NCBI RefSeq assembly: GCF_036417845.1
Contig: NC_089981.1
Location: forward strand, 4,667,501 to 4,731,500
DNA length: 64,000 bases
Direction: 5' to 3'
DNA from: Apteryx mantelli
Lineage: Eukaryota; Chordata; Aves; Apterygiformes; Apterygidae
Positions within the stretch are counted from its first letter, which is position 1; each line of letters starts with the position of its first letter. Position numbers and translations under genes: made by a program. The notes beneath the pieces were generated by a model. The model did not search any database, had not been told where the DNA came from, and saw nothing but the letters and a program-made list of their open reading frames with translations. Positions 44,628 to 54,441 of this stretch are shown piece by piece.

Positions 44628-46523
44628 TTATGGGCACGCCGCGACAATTTCGCGCGCTCTGGCCAGAGGAATGCCTGAGTGCTTTGCCAGTGCACGAGGC
44701 CCCAAATGAAGGAAGTCGTGCACCTCCTTCGCCTCGGTCATCATCCATATTCCTTTGGCGGCCCCGTCGGCAAGGCTGTTTCCTTCATAGAAGAACCCAG
44801 GCAGCGATTGATGGCTGTTGACATGCATTATAGTGCAGGGCGCAGTCTGGCTCTGCAGCGCCTCTTCTAACATCATGCAGATATTGCTTCCTACAAATCC
44901 AGGCTGGGTCATCCTGTTTACCAGATTGTGAACGAAGATGGAGTCCGTGGTGATGTTTGCATGGCTATTTGGTCCTAGCGCCAGGGCCATGCAAACCGCT
45001 TTCGCTTCCAGCCACTGAACACTGGCTTCCTGTTGCCACGTAGCCTTGTGCCACTGCTCATCCTTGTACCAAACTACTGCTGCTGTAGAGGTTCGCAACA
45101 AGGCATCCGTGAAGAAAGTCGGACCCGGCTGGGGCTGTGGAAGTACCCTCGGCTTAATCTCTGGAAAGCAATGCTCAAGGCTCTCTAACAGCACAGGGTT
45201 TTTTCCGTGCTGAAGCACTCCTCTGAAGGTATGTAGCGCCAAGACAACCTCCTCGTCTTGGGCAAAATAAGCATTCCAGGTTGCCTTGGGTATAGATGTC
45301 GCGATGACGTCTGGGTCCTTACCGAAATGCCGACAGCAAGCCTTCCGTGCTTTGGTGATTACCTTAGCGGTTGCCGCAGTGATGGGTAAGAACACTGTAC
45401 CGACTTGGTTGGAGAATAGCCACAGTAGGATCCTCACTTTAGCTGCTTCGTCCTGCGCAAGGGCCCCTATAAGGCCTGCCCTGGTTACCTTCAGCATAGC
45501 GGTGATAGGGGCCTGCGGATCCCACCTCCCCAATCCAGCTGTGGCCATTCGTTGCTCTATGTTGCGAAGACTCTTCTGGGCCTCTGGCGTAAGGTGTCTG
45601 GGCTCCCAGGGTGCCTTCCCCTTTAACAGGTCGTAGAGGGGGTTCATCTCCTGCGGCATTATGCCAATGATAGGCCTCAGCCACTGCAGCGCACCTACTA
45701 ATTTTTGTACATCGTGCAGGGTAGTCACCTTCAGGTTCAACTTTATTCTTAGGGGCCGCACCTCCGTGGGGCTGATGCGGCACCCCAAGTACTTGATGTC
45801 GCTTCCTCGTCGGAGCTTCGCTTCTGACAGTTGCAGTCCCGCCTCCTCCAAATTCTGTCTGACCTCTTGGAGGGCTTGTTCTAGATGCTTGTCCTCTTCT
45901 GCCGCCAGGAGTATGTCATCCATGTAGTGAATAATTTTCATGCCCGGCCAGTGGTCACACACCGGCTGCAGGGCGCTGGCAACATATGTTTGGCATAAGG
46001 CGGGCGAGTTCTTCATGCCCTGTGGTAAGACCGTCCATTGGTACCGCTTTGCAGGGGCATCCAGATTGGTGTGTGGTACAGTGAACGCAAATCTACGGCA
46101 ATCATCCGGGTGTAGAGGAATCGAGAAAAAACAGTCCTTAATGTCCAATGCCACTGCTGGCCATCCTCTCGGAATCATGGAGATCAGTGGAAGTCCGGGC
46201 TGGAATGATCCCATGCCCATCATTTGGCTATTAACGGCTCTGAGATCGTGAAGAAGTTGAAACTTCCCAGACGCCTTCTTCTTAATCACGAATATGGGAG
46301 TGTTCCAGGGGCTATAGCTCTCTTGTAAGTGTCCCACTTGTAGCTCATGGTCTACTATTTCTCTGGCAGCTTTCAATTTTTCTTCTGTAAGGGGCCACTG
46401 CTCTATCCACACAGGTTCTTCCGTTTTCCAGGTGATCTTCACACCGCCTCCAGCAGTGGCCCTCATACTACATTTGTGAGCTTGAGCCTCATTTGCGCCA
46501 TGGCATCTCAGCCTAACAGCGAG
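44628..46523 (-). pseudogene. ERV2 pol: reverse transcriptase and RNase H
   Basis: The open frame runs from just after a stop at 46,524-46,526 to the TAA at 44,628; its first ATG is at 46,466. Counting from that Met, the RT palm shows LDIKDCFF (about residue 108), LPQG (147-150) and the catalytic YMDD (181-184). RNase H follows with FFTDA (D454), E488, D508 and D567. HLGPRALAKH begins the integrase zinc domain, H587 and H596. All RT and RNase H catalytic residues are present. The domain copies viral RNA into DNA and degrades the template strand. Translation would need a -1 shift from pro, but the overlap is only about 16 nt and I see no standard slip heptamer in it. Confidence 0.9.
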
Positions 46524-46942
46524 TCAGGGATGTGCGTGACGTATGGCCGGACCCGAGCTATCAGCTCGTCGCCGTCGTCGTCCTGCACGCGGATCTCCAC
46601 TGGCATCACACTCCTGTACGTACTAGCCATTCCTCCAACTCCGGTTACGTAACCAGCATCCATCAAGGGCCAGCTCTCAGGCCACTGGGCATGCGCTATG
46701 CATGTCACGTCTGCTCCGGAGTCCGCCAGCATGGTTATTATCCTCCTCCCCTCGTCACTACATCCTCCCAAGCTCAGCGTCGCCCGCACCACTGGGCGAT
46801 CACCTAATTTTACTGCCAGAGCCACGTTGGGATGTCTTCCTCTTGGACCGCTGCCACTGTCGGGCCAACTCCGGTCACACTCCTGCGCGGGGCCAAGATC
46901 TTTGGGAGGGATGCCCCTTTGCGATGTCCCCCCCGCCCCCTG
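46508..46942 (-). pseudogene. ERV2 protease (pro), broken near its end
   Basis: This frame lies -1 to gag and is open from 47,035. Entry by frameshift at 46,942-46,948 is the likely route. The aspartic protease active site is LADSGADVT (Asp codon about 46,721-46,723), followed by the flap-like GVGGMA. It ends at a TGA (46,508-46,510) directly after DSLLG, inside the conserved C-terminal segment of retroviral proteases. The same frame stays open for 14 more codons beyond the TGA. The enzyme would cleave the Gag and Pol polyproteins. I see no dUTPase domain. Confidence 0.85.
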
Positions 46943-48870
46943 TTTCCCGGCAGTTTCCGCTGTTGATTTTGGAGACACTCTCGGGCTACATGCCCATACT
47001 GCCCACAAGCCCAGCATGACCCCCGGCCTTGCCACGAGATCGGCCGGCCCGGCCGCTGACAGTGTGCGCTAATATGCCCTAATCTGCCACAAGAGAAGCA
47101 TCGCTGTGGTCCCTTTCTCATCTGGTCCGCCGCCGCGACAAGGGCCTGCGCTGCTGCTGTTCCCTGATTCTGTTTTTCCAGTACCGTGCGGATGACAACC
47201 GAAAGTAGTGTTCCTTTAGGGATCGTTTTCAGGATGTCCTGCATCATGGCGTTACTCTGCTGCCAGAGGCACTCCATCATGACCGGACTCTGGGCCTCAG
47301 GGGGCAAGTCTGACTCTGCAATGGCCCGTTGGAGCCTGTCACAGAATTCAGTGAAGCTCTCTGCGTGTGTCTGTTTTATCTTTGTCCAGGGTGGCTCTAC
47401 CTTTACTAGCTTCCCGAGTTCTTCATACGCGGCCCGCGAAGCCTCTGTTGTGGCCATGACCTCCCGGCCTCTGAGAGCTGTCGCTTGCTGGTTCGGGGAT
47501 GCGAGGTTTGCACCCCGCCCCATCAAGCGATTCAGCGTGGTACCTGCTAGGGGATGGTTCGGGTCCCCGGCGGCAGCTGCAGCGAGGGCGGCACAACGGC
47601 CTTGCCATGCCTCCTTCCACAGTATCCAATGCGTGGGCAACAGTATCGCCCTCGCCAGCTGCCGTAGGTCGTAAGGCGTGCACACCTGGGCATGCACACT
47701 ATCCAACAGCATCTGAGTTTGCTGATGTTTCAACCCATTCTCCTTCACCGAGGTCATCAGTCCCTGTACTATCTTGGGCTTGAGCGCCACCCACTGGACC
47801 CCTTCCCCTGGTACTGCCCTTACGGGACAGACTTGCGGCGCTTGCTCGAACCGTAGCCCCTGAAGGGCACACGAATCGGCTATTAGCCGCCAGTCAGTGA
47901 GCGGTATGGACTTTGCAGGGGCCGCTTCCCTTTTAGCTCCGCTGAGCAGGTCCCTCTGTTTCTCGACCTCCCGCCTTATTTCCTCTAATGCACGCAACAG
48001 AGTGTCGACCGGGGATGTTGTTACTTCCTCTCCGCCCTTTGGCCTCCCTTTCAGCTGCGTCTCTCCTATTGCACACCCCCGCAGCCTGCGCTTAACTTCT
48101 CGCAAGCCCCCGCCTTCCTCGTCGCTACTATCTTCTCCGCTCTCCTCCTTAACCGGCGATCTCACCCGAACCTTCCTCCCTCCTTTCAAGGTCGAACTCT
48201 GGTCTCTCCGCTCTGATTGGCCGTTACCCTTCCTCCTTCGCTGCACTGCCTGACTCCCCCCGCCTACAGCACCCTCCTCTACTGGGGCCCGCGGCAGCAG
48301 GGTCCTATCTTCCTCACTAAGCGCCTTCCTCAAAACTGCCCCAGGCACGCAATCCTCGGGGTCGGTCCCGTCGACCCCCCAGCCCTCTCCGTCTTGTGCG
48401 AGATCTTGCCAGGGGTACACCGGAGGCGGCTCCTGGGATTCCACCGGTAGGATCACTGGAACCTCCCCGCCCCCGCTCTCCTGTTCTTTCGTCGGGGCCT
48501 CCCCGCCCCCGCTCTCCTGTTCTTTCGCCCCCCCATCGCTAGACTTCTCCTCCGTTTTCGTCTCAGCCTTCTCCTGATGAAGCAGCGCGTCGCGGGCGGC
48601 CTTCCAAGTCTGTATTTCCTCCCGTGACCGCCTCAGAAGACGGAGTATAACTCCCCACGTCTTGAGATCTTTAGCCTTGTTTGTGGACATAGCTCGCTCC
48701 GCCAGCACCGAAGTGCATCGCGGCCAGAGTTCTGGCTGCAAGCAGTCCCCCAGCTTATTTATGACTCCTTCTTTCTGGAGCCGCTTTACACATAGTGTAA
48801 TATCCTTCGGCTTCACAGAAGCTCCCCATTCGTTAGCTAAAAACACAACTACCTTTATTAAGGCCTCCAT
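46810..48870 (-). CDS. ERV2 gag polyprotein, intact
   Basis: An uninterrupted 686-codon gag begins at the ATG at 48,870 (MEALIKVV), about 110 nt from the primer site. Order: matrix-like N-terminus (1-100); a 12-residue tandem duplication with KEQESGGGE twice (116-138); the PPVY late-domain motif (149-152); an acidic and basic linker; capsid; the major homology region (QTHAESFTEFCDRLQRAI); and two CCHC zinc knuckles, CFSCGRLGHISAHC and CWACGQYGHVAREC. Gag assembles the particle and packages RNA. Being open while pro, pol and env are broken, it could be young, rescued in trans or retained for a host role; the sequence alone does not decide. No conserved N-terminal Gly for myristoylation is seen. 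Confidence 0.93.
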   Translation of the reverse strand: MEALIKVVVFLANEWGASVKPKDITLCVKRLQKEGVINKLGDCLQPELWPRCTSVLAERAMSTNKAKDLKTWGVILRLLRRSREEIQTWKAARDALLHQEKAETKTEEKSSDGGAKEQESGGGEAPTKEQESGGGEVPVILPVESQEPPPVYPWQDLAQDGEGWGVDGTDPEDCVPGAVLRKALSEEDRTLLPRAPVEEGAVGGGSQAVQRRRKGNGQSERRDQSSTLKGGRKVRVRSPVKEESGEDSSDEEGGGLREVKRRLRGCAIGETQLKGRPKGGEEVTTSPVDTLLRALEEIRREVEKQRDLLSGAKREAAPAKSIPLTDWRLIADSCALQGLRFEQAPQVCPVRAVPGEGVQWVALKPKIVQGLMTSVKENGLKHQQTQMLLDSVHAQVCTPYDLRQLARAILLPTHWILWKEAWQGRCAALAAAAAGDPNHPLAGTTLNRLMGRGANLASPNQQATALRGREVMATTEASRAAYEELGKLVKVEPPWTKIKQTHAESFTEFCDRLQRAIAESDLPPEAQSPVMMECLWQQSNAMMQDILKTIPKGTLLSVVIRTVLEKQNQGTAAAQALVAAADQMRKGPQRCFSCGRLGHISAHCQRPGRPISWQGRGSCWACGQYGHVARECLQNQQRKLPGNRGRGGHRKGASLPKILAPRRSVTGVGPTVAAVQEEDIPTWLWQ
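46942..46948 (-). promoter_or_regulatory. gag-pro -1 ribosomal frameshift heptamer GGGAAAC
   Basis: On the minus strand the heptamer G GGA AAC lies with GGA and AAC exactly as gag codons (Gly-Asn of PGNRG). Slipping back one base enters the pro frame, which is open there. This heptamer is a known -1 slip site in other retroviruses. A very G-rich stretch follows directly and could form the stimulatory structure. Confidence 0.75.
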
Positions 48871-48982
48871 ATCATCCGGACTCTCAGCTATCGCCTGCTA
48901 CTCGACGTCGCAGCCGCCATTCTCCCTCTGGAGATGGCCCGCACCCCCTGCGTCTCACGGCGAGACGTGTCGGACCTGCCGA

Positions 48983-49000
48983 ATCACGTCGGGGTCACCA
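48983..49000 (-). other. ERV2 primer binding site (tRNA-Trp)
   Basis: The minus strand reads TGGTGACCCCGACGTGAT two bases from the 5' LTR. It is identical to the ERV1 site and complementary to the tRNA-Trp 3' end. Confidence 0.9.
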
Positions 49001-49002
49001 CT

Positions 49003-49261
49003 TGTTGCCGTGCTCTCGCCCGGACCCATGGTGCCACCAGGGGAGCACTGCAGCCTCCTCTACTGCAGGGTCACAAGCACAGACCTCAATGTGAGAGATG
49101 CTAAAATGGCGTTTATTGTGAGCTGCGTACAAGCTTACATACAGGTGCACTTCGTTTCCACCCCTTAGGCTGCGCGTCACACCACGTGATCTTCTGCTAC
49201 GCCTACTCTACCACTTCTCATACAAATATCTTGTCTATGCAGTTTCCCAAGATCCACCACA
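49003..49261 (-). repeat. ERV2 5' LTR
   Basis: About 259 bp, bounded by TG and CA, with AATAAA on the minus strand at 49,112-49,117. In several places it is closer to the LTR piece inside ERV1 (30,125-30,255) than to its own partner LTR, for example in TACATACAGGTGCACTTCG. Confidence 0.9.
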
Positions 49262-49279
49262 ATCTCCATCTGTGTTGAC

Positions 49280-49400
49280 ATTTAAAATTCAGCTGGATCG
49301 AGCCGGAGCAATCTGATCTGACTGAACCTGCTTTGAGGAGGAGGTTGGACTTGATGACCTCCAGAAATCCTTCCCAACCTAAATGATTCTATGATTCTAT
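49280..49400 (+). mobile_element. CR1 3'-end fragment
   Basis: This shows the typical CR1 tail (CAGCTGGATCG..., GAGGTTGGACTTGATGACCT, CCTTCCCAACCTAAATGATT) ending in ATTCTATGATTCTAT octamers. It is older and more diverged than the other CR1s here. It sits directly beyond the ERV2 5' LTR. Confidence 0.88.
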
Positions 49401-49530
49401 CTGCAGATTGAAAATGATCTTTTTCATCTCTAAAATGAAGAAATAGGCCTACCTTCCTTGCATGAAGGTGCGAGATATTTTATGCTGTATTGTTGCAGAA
49501 CTAAAATCTTATTTCAAAAGCTACAAACTT

Positions 49531-52020
49531 ATGAGGCCTTCTACAGACAGCTGGAAGTAGCCTCACGATCCCAGGCCCTGGTTCTCATGGGGGACTTCAA
49601 CCACCCTGAGATCTGCTGGAAAGACAACACAGCTAGGCACAAACAGTCCCGGAGGTTCCTGCAGAGCATTGGTGACAACTTCTTGACACAGGTGGTGGAG
49701 GAGCCAACAAGGAGAGGTGTGCTGCTGGATCTTGCACTAACAAAGAAGGACTGGTGGAAGATGTGAAGGTCGGGGGCAGCCTTGGCTGCAGTGACCATGG
49801 GATGGTGGAGTTGAGGATCCTGCGAGGAGGAGGCAGGGCACTGAGTAGGATCGCAACCCTGGACTTCAGGAGAGCAAACTTTGGCCTCTTCAGGGACCTA
49901 CTTGGAGGAATGCCATGGGTTAGGGCCCTAGAAGGAAGGGGTGTTCAAGAGAGCTGGTTAATATTCAAACATCACTTCCACCAGGCTCAAGAGCGGTGCA
50001 TCCCTATGAGTAGAAAGTCAAGCAAAGGAGGTAGGAGAGCTGCATGGATGAGCAAGGAGTTCCTGGCAAAACTCAACCAGAAGGAGGAAGTCTACAGAAA
50101 GTGGAAAGGGGGACAGGCCACTTGGGAGGAATACAGGAACATTGTCAGAGTATGCAGGGATGCAACGAGGAAGGCTAAGGCCCATTTGGAATTAAATCTG
50201 GCGAGAGATGTCAAGGACAACAAGAAGGGCTTCTTCAAAGACTTCAGTAGCAAGAGGAAGACTAGGGAAAATGTGGGCCCTTTGCTGAACGGGGAGGGTG
50301 CCCTGGTGATGAAGGATGAAGAGAAGGCAGAGTTACTGAATGCCGCCTTTGCTTCGGTCTTTACTGCTCAGGCCAGCCCTCAGGAACCCCAGACCCTGGA
50401 GACAAGAGAGAAAGTCTGGAGAAAGGGAGACTTTCCCTTGGTGGAGGAGGATCGGGTTAGAGATCATTTAAGCAAACTTGACACCCACAAATCCATGGGC
50501 CCTGCTGGGATGCACCCACGAGTGCTGAGGGAGCTGGTGGATGGTATTGCTAAGCCACTCTCCATCCTCTTTGAAAGGTCTTGGAGAACAGGAGAGGTGC
50601 CTGAAGACCGGAAGAAAGCCAGTGTCACCCCAGTCTTCCAAAAGGGCAAGAAGGAGGACCCAGGGAACTACAGGCCAGTCAGCCTCACCTGCATCCCTGG
50701 AAAGGTGATGGAGCAGCTCATCCTGGAGGCCATCTCCAAGCATGTGGAGGACAAGAAAGTGATCAGGAGTAGTCAGCATGGCTTCGCCAAGGGGAAATCC
50801 TGCTTAACCAATCTGATAGCCTTCTCTGATGGAATGACTGGCTGGGTAGATGAGGGGAGAGCAGTGGATGTTGTCTCCCTTGACTTGAGGAAGGCTTTCG
50901 ACACTGTCTCCCATAGCATCCTCATAGACAGGCTCAGGAAGTGTGGGTTAGATGAGTGGACAGTGAGGTGGATTGAGAACTGGCTGAATGGCAGAGCTCA
51001 GAGAGTTGTGATCAGCGGTGCGGAGTCTAGTTGGAGGCCTGTAGCTAGCGGTGTCCCCCAGGGGTCAGGACTGGGTCCAGTCTTGTTCAACTTCTTCATC
51101 AATGACCTGGATGAAGGGAAAGAGTGCACCCTCAGCAAGTTTGCTGACGATACAAAACTGGGAGGAGTGGTGGATACCCCAGAGGGCTGTGCTGCCATTC
51201 AGAGAGACCTGGAGAGGCTGGAGAGGTGGGCAGAGAGGAACCTCATGAAGTTCAACAAAGGCAAGTGCAGTGTCGTGCAGCTAGGGAGGAATAACCCCAT
51301 GCACCAGGACAGGTTGGGGTCTGACCTGCTGGAAAGCAGCTCTGCGGAGAAGGACCTGGGAGTGCTGGTGGACACCAAGTTAAGCATGAGGCAGCAATGT
51401 GCCCTTGTGGCCAAGAAGGCCAATGGTATCCTGGGGTGCATCAGGAAGAGTGTGGCCAGCAGGTCGAGGGAGGTGATCCTCCCCCTCTACTCAGCCCTGC
51501 TGAGGCCACATCTGGAGTACTGCGTCCAGTTCTGGGCTCCCCAGTACAAGAGGGATGTGGCACTACTGGAGCAAGTGCAGCGAAGGGCTACAAAGATGAT
51601 TAGGGGATTGGAGCATCTCTCTTATGAGGAAAGGCTGAGAGAGCTGGGCCTGTTTAGCTTGGAGAAGAGAAGGCTGAGAGGAGATCTTATTAACGTGTGT
51701 AAGTATCTGAAGGGAGGGTATCAAGAGGATGGAGCCAGACTCTTTTCAGTGGTGCCCAGTGACAGGACGTGAGGCAACGGGCACAAACTGAAACACAGAC
51801 AGTTCCATCTGAACATGAGGAAAAACTTTTTCACTGTGAGGGTGACAGAGCACTGGAACAGGTGCCCAGAGAGGTTGTGGAGTCTGCTTCTCTGGAGATA
51901 TTCAAAATCCGCCTGGACGCGATCTTGGGCAACTACTCTAGGTGACCCTGCTTGGGCAGGGGGTTGGACTAGATGATCTCCAGAGGTCCCTTCCAACCTC
52001 AACCATTCTGTGATTCTGTG
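49531..52020 (+). mobile_element. CR1 LINE, second copy cut at the duplication breakpoint
   Basis: This is the same element as 20,916-23,410, carried along by the tandem duplication, with its 5' end replaced by unrelated DNA. It ends in two ATTCTGTG octamers at 52,005-52,020. It has its own mutations since duplication. Confidence 0.93.
49533..51772 (+). pseudogene. CR1 ORF2, second copy, broken
   Basis: The reverse transcriptase with [30 protein letters not shown] and FADD is nearly complete. A 4-nt loss near 49,742 shifts the frame, so the longest piece opens at 49,754 (672 codons). It ends early at a TGA (51,770-51,772) where the copy at 20,667 has CGA. Conversely, the endonuclease stop of that copy (20,951) is a CGA here. 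The two copies therefore decayed independently, partly at CpG sites. Confidence 0.9.
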
Positions 52021-52101
52021 AAATGGCTTCAGGAATACTGTTACCCCATAGAATTAAAATGAACAAAAGAGAAAAGTTTTGACCCCTGTTAATTCTTTGA
52101 A
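52019..52101. repeat. ~80-bp repeat after CR1, second tandem unit
   Basis: This is the counterpart of 23,409-23,490, and also related to 20,588-20,666. Confidence 0.85.
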
Positions 52102-53382
52102 TGTTCTGGTGCAGACATTTTCCCTTCTTTCTCTGCCCTCAACTTAATTTCAAAAAATCAGATTTAGATCCATTCCTTTTAAATCCAGCCCTTCACTTGC
52201 TCACAAACTGTTTTAGTGTTAATTAGATCCACGCACCAGCCAACCCAGAAAGAGAGTAATGGAGACACAAAGGAGGGAAGGATTGAGGGCAGGAGCCAAA
52301 AATAAAAAATAAAAAATAGAAAGTCTGGAGAGCTGGATGGAGAGGCAGAGAAATGCCCTTTCAGCCCTGCAGCAACAGGCAAGTGCCAGTGCCAGGAAGA
52401 GAGGTGACCCTCACAGCAGCTACTGGGAAGACAGTGAGATAAGGTGCTGTGGCTGGGAGCTGAAAGCTTTCTCAGAAGCACTAGGGTGAGAGGCCTTGCA
52501 TGGCACTGCGTAAGGGGAGCGAGGCATCCCCAGTGTGGGGTGAGACGGTGGTGGGGAAGAGATTTGGCACAGGGACAGGAGGGTGGCTGATGGCTCAGCA
52601 GCAGCTGTGTGCTGCAGCCACATAGGGAAGGGAAAAGCTCCTTACAAGCACCTTTCTCTCCACTGCCTGTACAGGCAGCCTAGGGCAACTAACTCATCTG
52701 GAGATGGCCATCTTGGGCGAAAGCTGGGAGTGATGAGTTGAGATGTCCTCTGGGGACAGCGATGGAGAGGCTCAGGGTGTAGGTGAGGAACTGGTGCTCT
52801 TCTCTACACACACAGAAGCACCACGCATCACTCCAGGACCCCTGTGTGTTGACCAGAGCAGCCGTGGCACCAGCTGAACAGTCCCCTAGGTGTTCAGACC
52901 TCAAGGATGTTTCTATACAAGCCCAAAATAGCCAGGATGAAACTCATGCCTGCTGAGAGTGGCCTCCCAGGAGCTGCCAGAATGCCCTGGAGTCCTGCAG
53001 GCTTGGCCTCAAGTCAAAGTGAGGGAAGAGACTCCCTGTAAGGTTCAGGGTCCCAAAGACATGCCCAACATCCTGGGTCACTCTTCCTCCCTGCGCTTTG
53101 CATGCTCTGTATAGCCATGCTCTGTGCACCATGTCCCCTTCCACAAGGGGGGGACCACGTAATGAGAAGAGGCACTGGCATGGTGTGCAGACAAGGATCG
53201 CTCTCACCCAGCTCCCTGGTCCCCAGCACAGCCCTGCTCGGAAGGGGTACGTCACCAGCTGAGCTGCTCCCACTGCAGTGGAGATGCCCTGGCTCCGCTG
53301 GGGGCTGAGCACTGCTGCCCACCTCCCCTCAGTCCCCTCTGCAGGCTGCCCCACCCTCCCACACCTCCTCGCCAGCAGGGAT
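52102..53382. other. Intergenic DNA between CR1 and MRGPR pseudogene, second unit
   Basis: This is nearly identical to 23,491-24,771. ORFs here overlap on both strands without recognised domains. Confidence 0.6.
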
Positions 53383-53586
53383 TTATACAGCAGTCTCTGC
53401 AGCAGTGTCTCTGGGCACTTGGCTTCCTTCTCCGCACATTGCTTTCTCTGCAAACACTTGTCAGAAGGTGACTTTCCCAGAGCCATGGAGCCGGTGGTGA
53501 CGGTTGCTCCTGAAGAGGAAGTAAATGACCGGGTTGGTGCTGCTGTCCCAGAGAGATGAGCCAGGGACCATCAAAAATGGGAATTT
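53383..53586 (-). pseudogene. MRGPR pseudogene, TM7 and C-tail only (copy 3)
   Basis: This is the same fragment as 24,772-24,975: FLMVPGSS, SSTNPVIYFLF and the tail with an in-frame TGA, ending in ETAV and the TAA at 53,383-53,385. It is present because the tandem duplication carried it along. It cannot encode a receptor. Confidence 0.8.
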
Positions 53587-53826
53587 ACCAATGTTTGGCA
53601 TGCAATAGTAATGCTTTTTCACTACTTCTCCCTTCTTCAGACAGTCTCACGATATAAAGAACACAAGAACTGTCTGTCCAAAGTTATAGCTTGACTCTTG
53701 CACTGATGCTTTGCTTCCCAGCTGCATCCATGAGCAGCTCTAGTTTCACAGACCTTGCAGCAGATGCTCTACTGCTGCTCAGGGTCACACAGATTGAGAA
53801 ATGGTCAGTCCTCTTCCATAATGCCT

Positions 53827-54401
53827 GCTGCTGATTTCACAACCTCCCTCAACACAACTTCTCATTCCCCAAGGGTCCACTGTCACTGCAGAACTTCCCC
53901 TAGCACATTCCTCACTACCGAGTGTCCTCTTCTGACCTCAAAACCTCTCCCAACACAAGCTGTCACCATACATTGTCCCCTACTACTTCACATTACCTGT
54001 TCTACAGTAGGGTCTCCTTGAACTCTGTAGCCAGCCTTATGACACCTCAGCAGCCACAATTCTGCAACCTCTCCTAGTGTTACCCTTCAAAACACGATGC
54101 CCGCTTCTGATGTCACAAGGTCTTTCAACACAGCTTAGCACCCACAGTATTACCTGCCACTTCATACGATCTTTCAGCACAGTCCCTCACCACACCTCAG
54201 GCACTTCTGATTTCACAAACTCCATGAAGACAGCCCCTGGCCATGTAGCATCCATTTCAAGTTTCACAACTTCCCTCCACACCCTGCCTTGTCCCCATCC
54301 TGCCCATCATCAAATTCACAACACACATTCACCATGGCTCTATCAACAAACCCCTTGCCAGTATTCACTATCCAGCTGCAAAACCTCATTCATCTCACCA
54401 T
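53827..54401. repeat. Degenerate ~50-bp tandem repeat (copy 3)
   Basis: This is collinear with 25,216-25,790 at an offset of 28,611 and has the same number of units. Confidence 0.78.
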
Positions 54402-54441
54402 GCACAGTCCCTCCTTGTCCAAATCACAGCTCCCCTGAGCA

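Larger units (their letters stand above)
43120..49261 (-). mobile_element. ERV2: class II endogenous retrovirus, gag intact
   Basis: This is a 6.1-kb provirus on the minus strand. In viral order it has an LTR (49,003-49,261), a tRNA-Trp primer site, a short leader of about 110 nt, gag, pro, pol (RT, RNase H, integrase), env remnants, a purine tract and an LTR (43,120-43,377). The gag, pro and pol frames follow each other by -1 steps. Stops break pro and integrase, and env is nearly gone. The LTRs differ at roughly 30 positions and are not flanked by matching short repeats (GTATGT on the left, ATCTCC on the right). Primer and gag features point to the alpharetrovirus side of class II. Confidence 0.93.

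Noticed and set aside
46698..48253. Plus-strand ORFs across the ERV2 gag region
   Set aside because: They are antisense shadows of gag and pro, which carry zinc knuckles, the major homology region and the protease active site on the minus strand.
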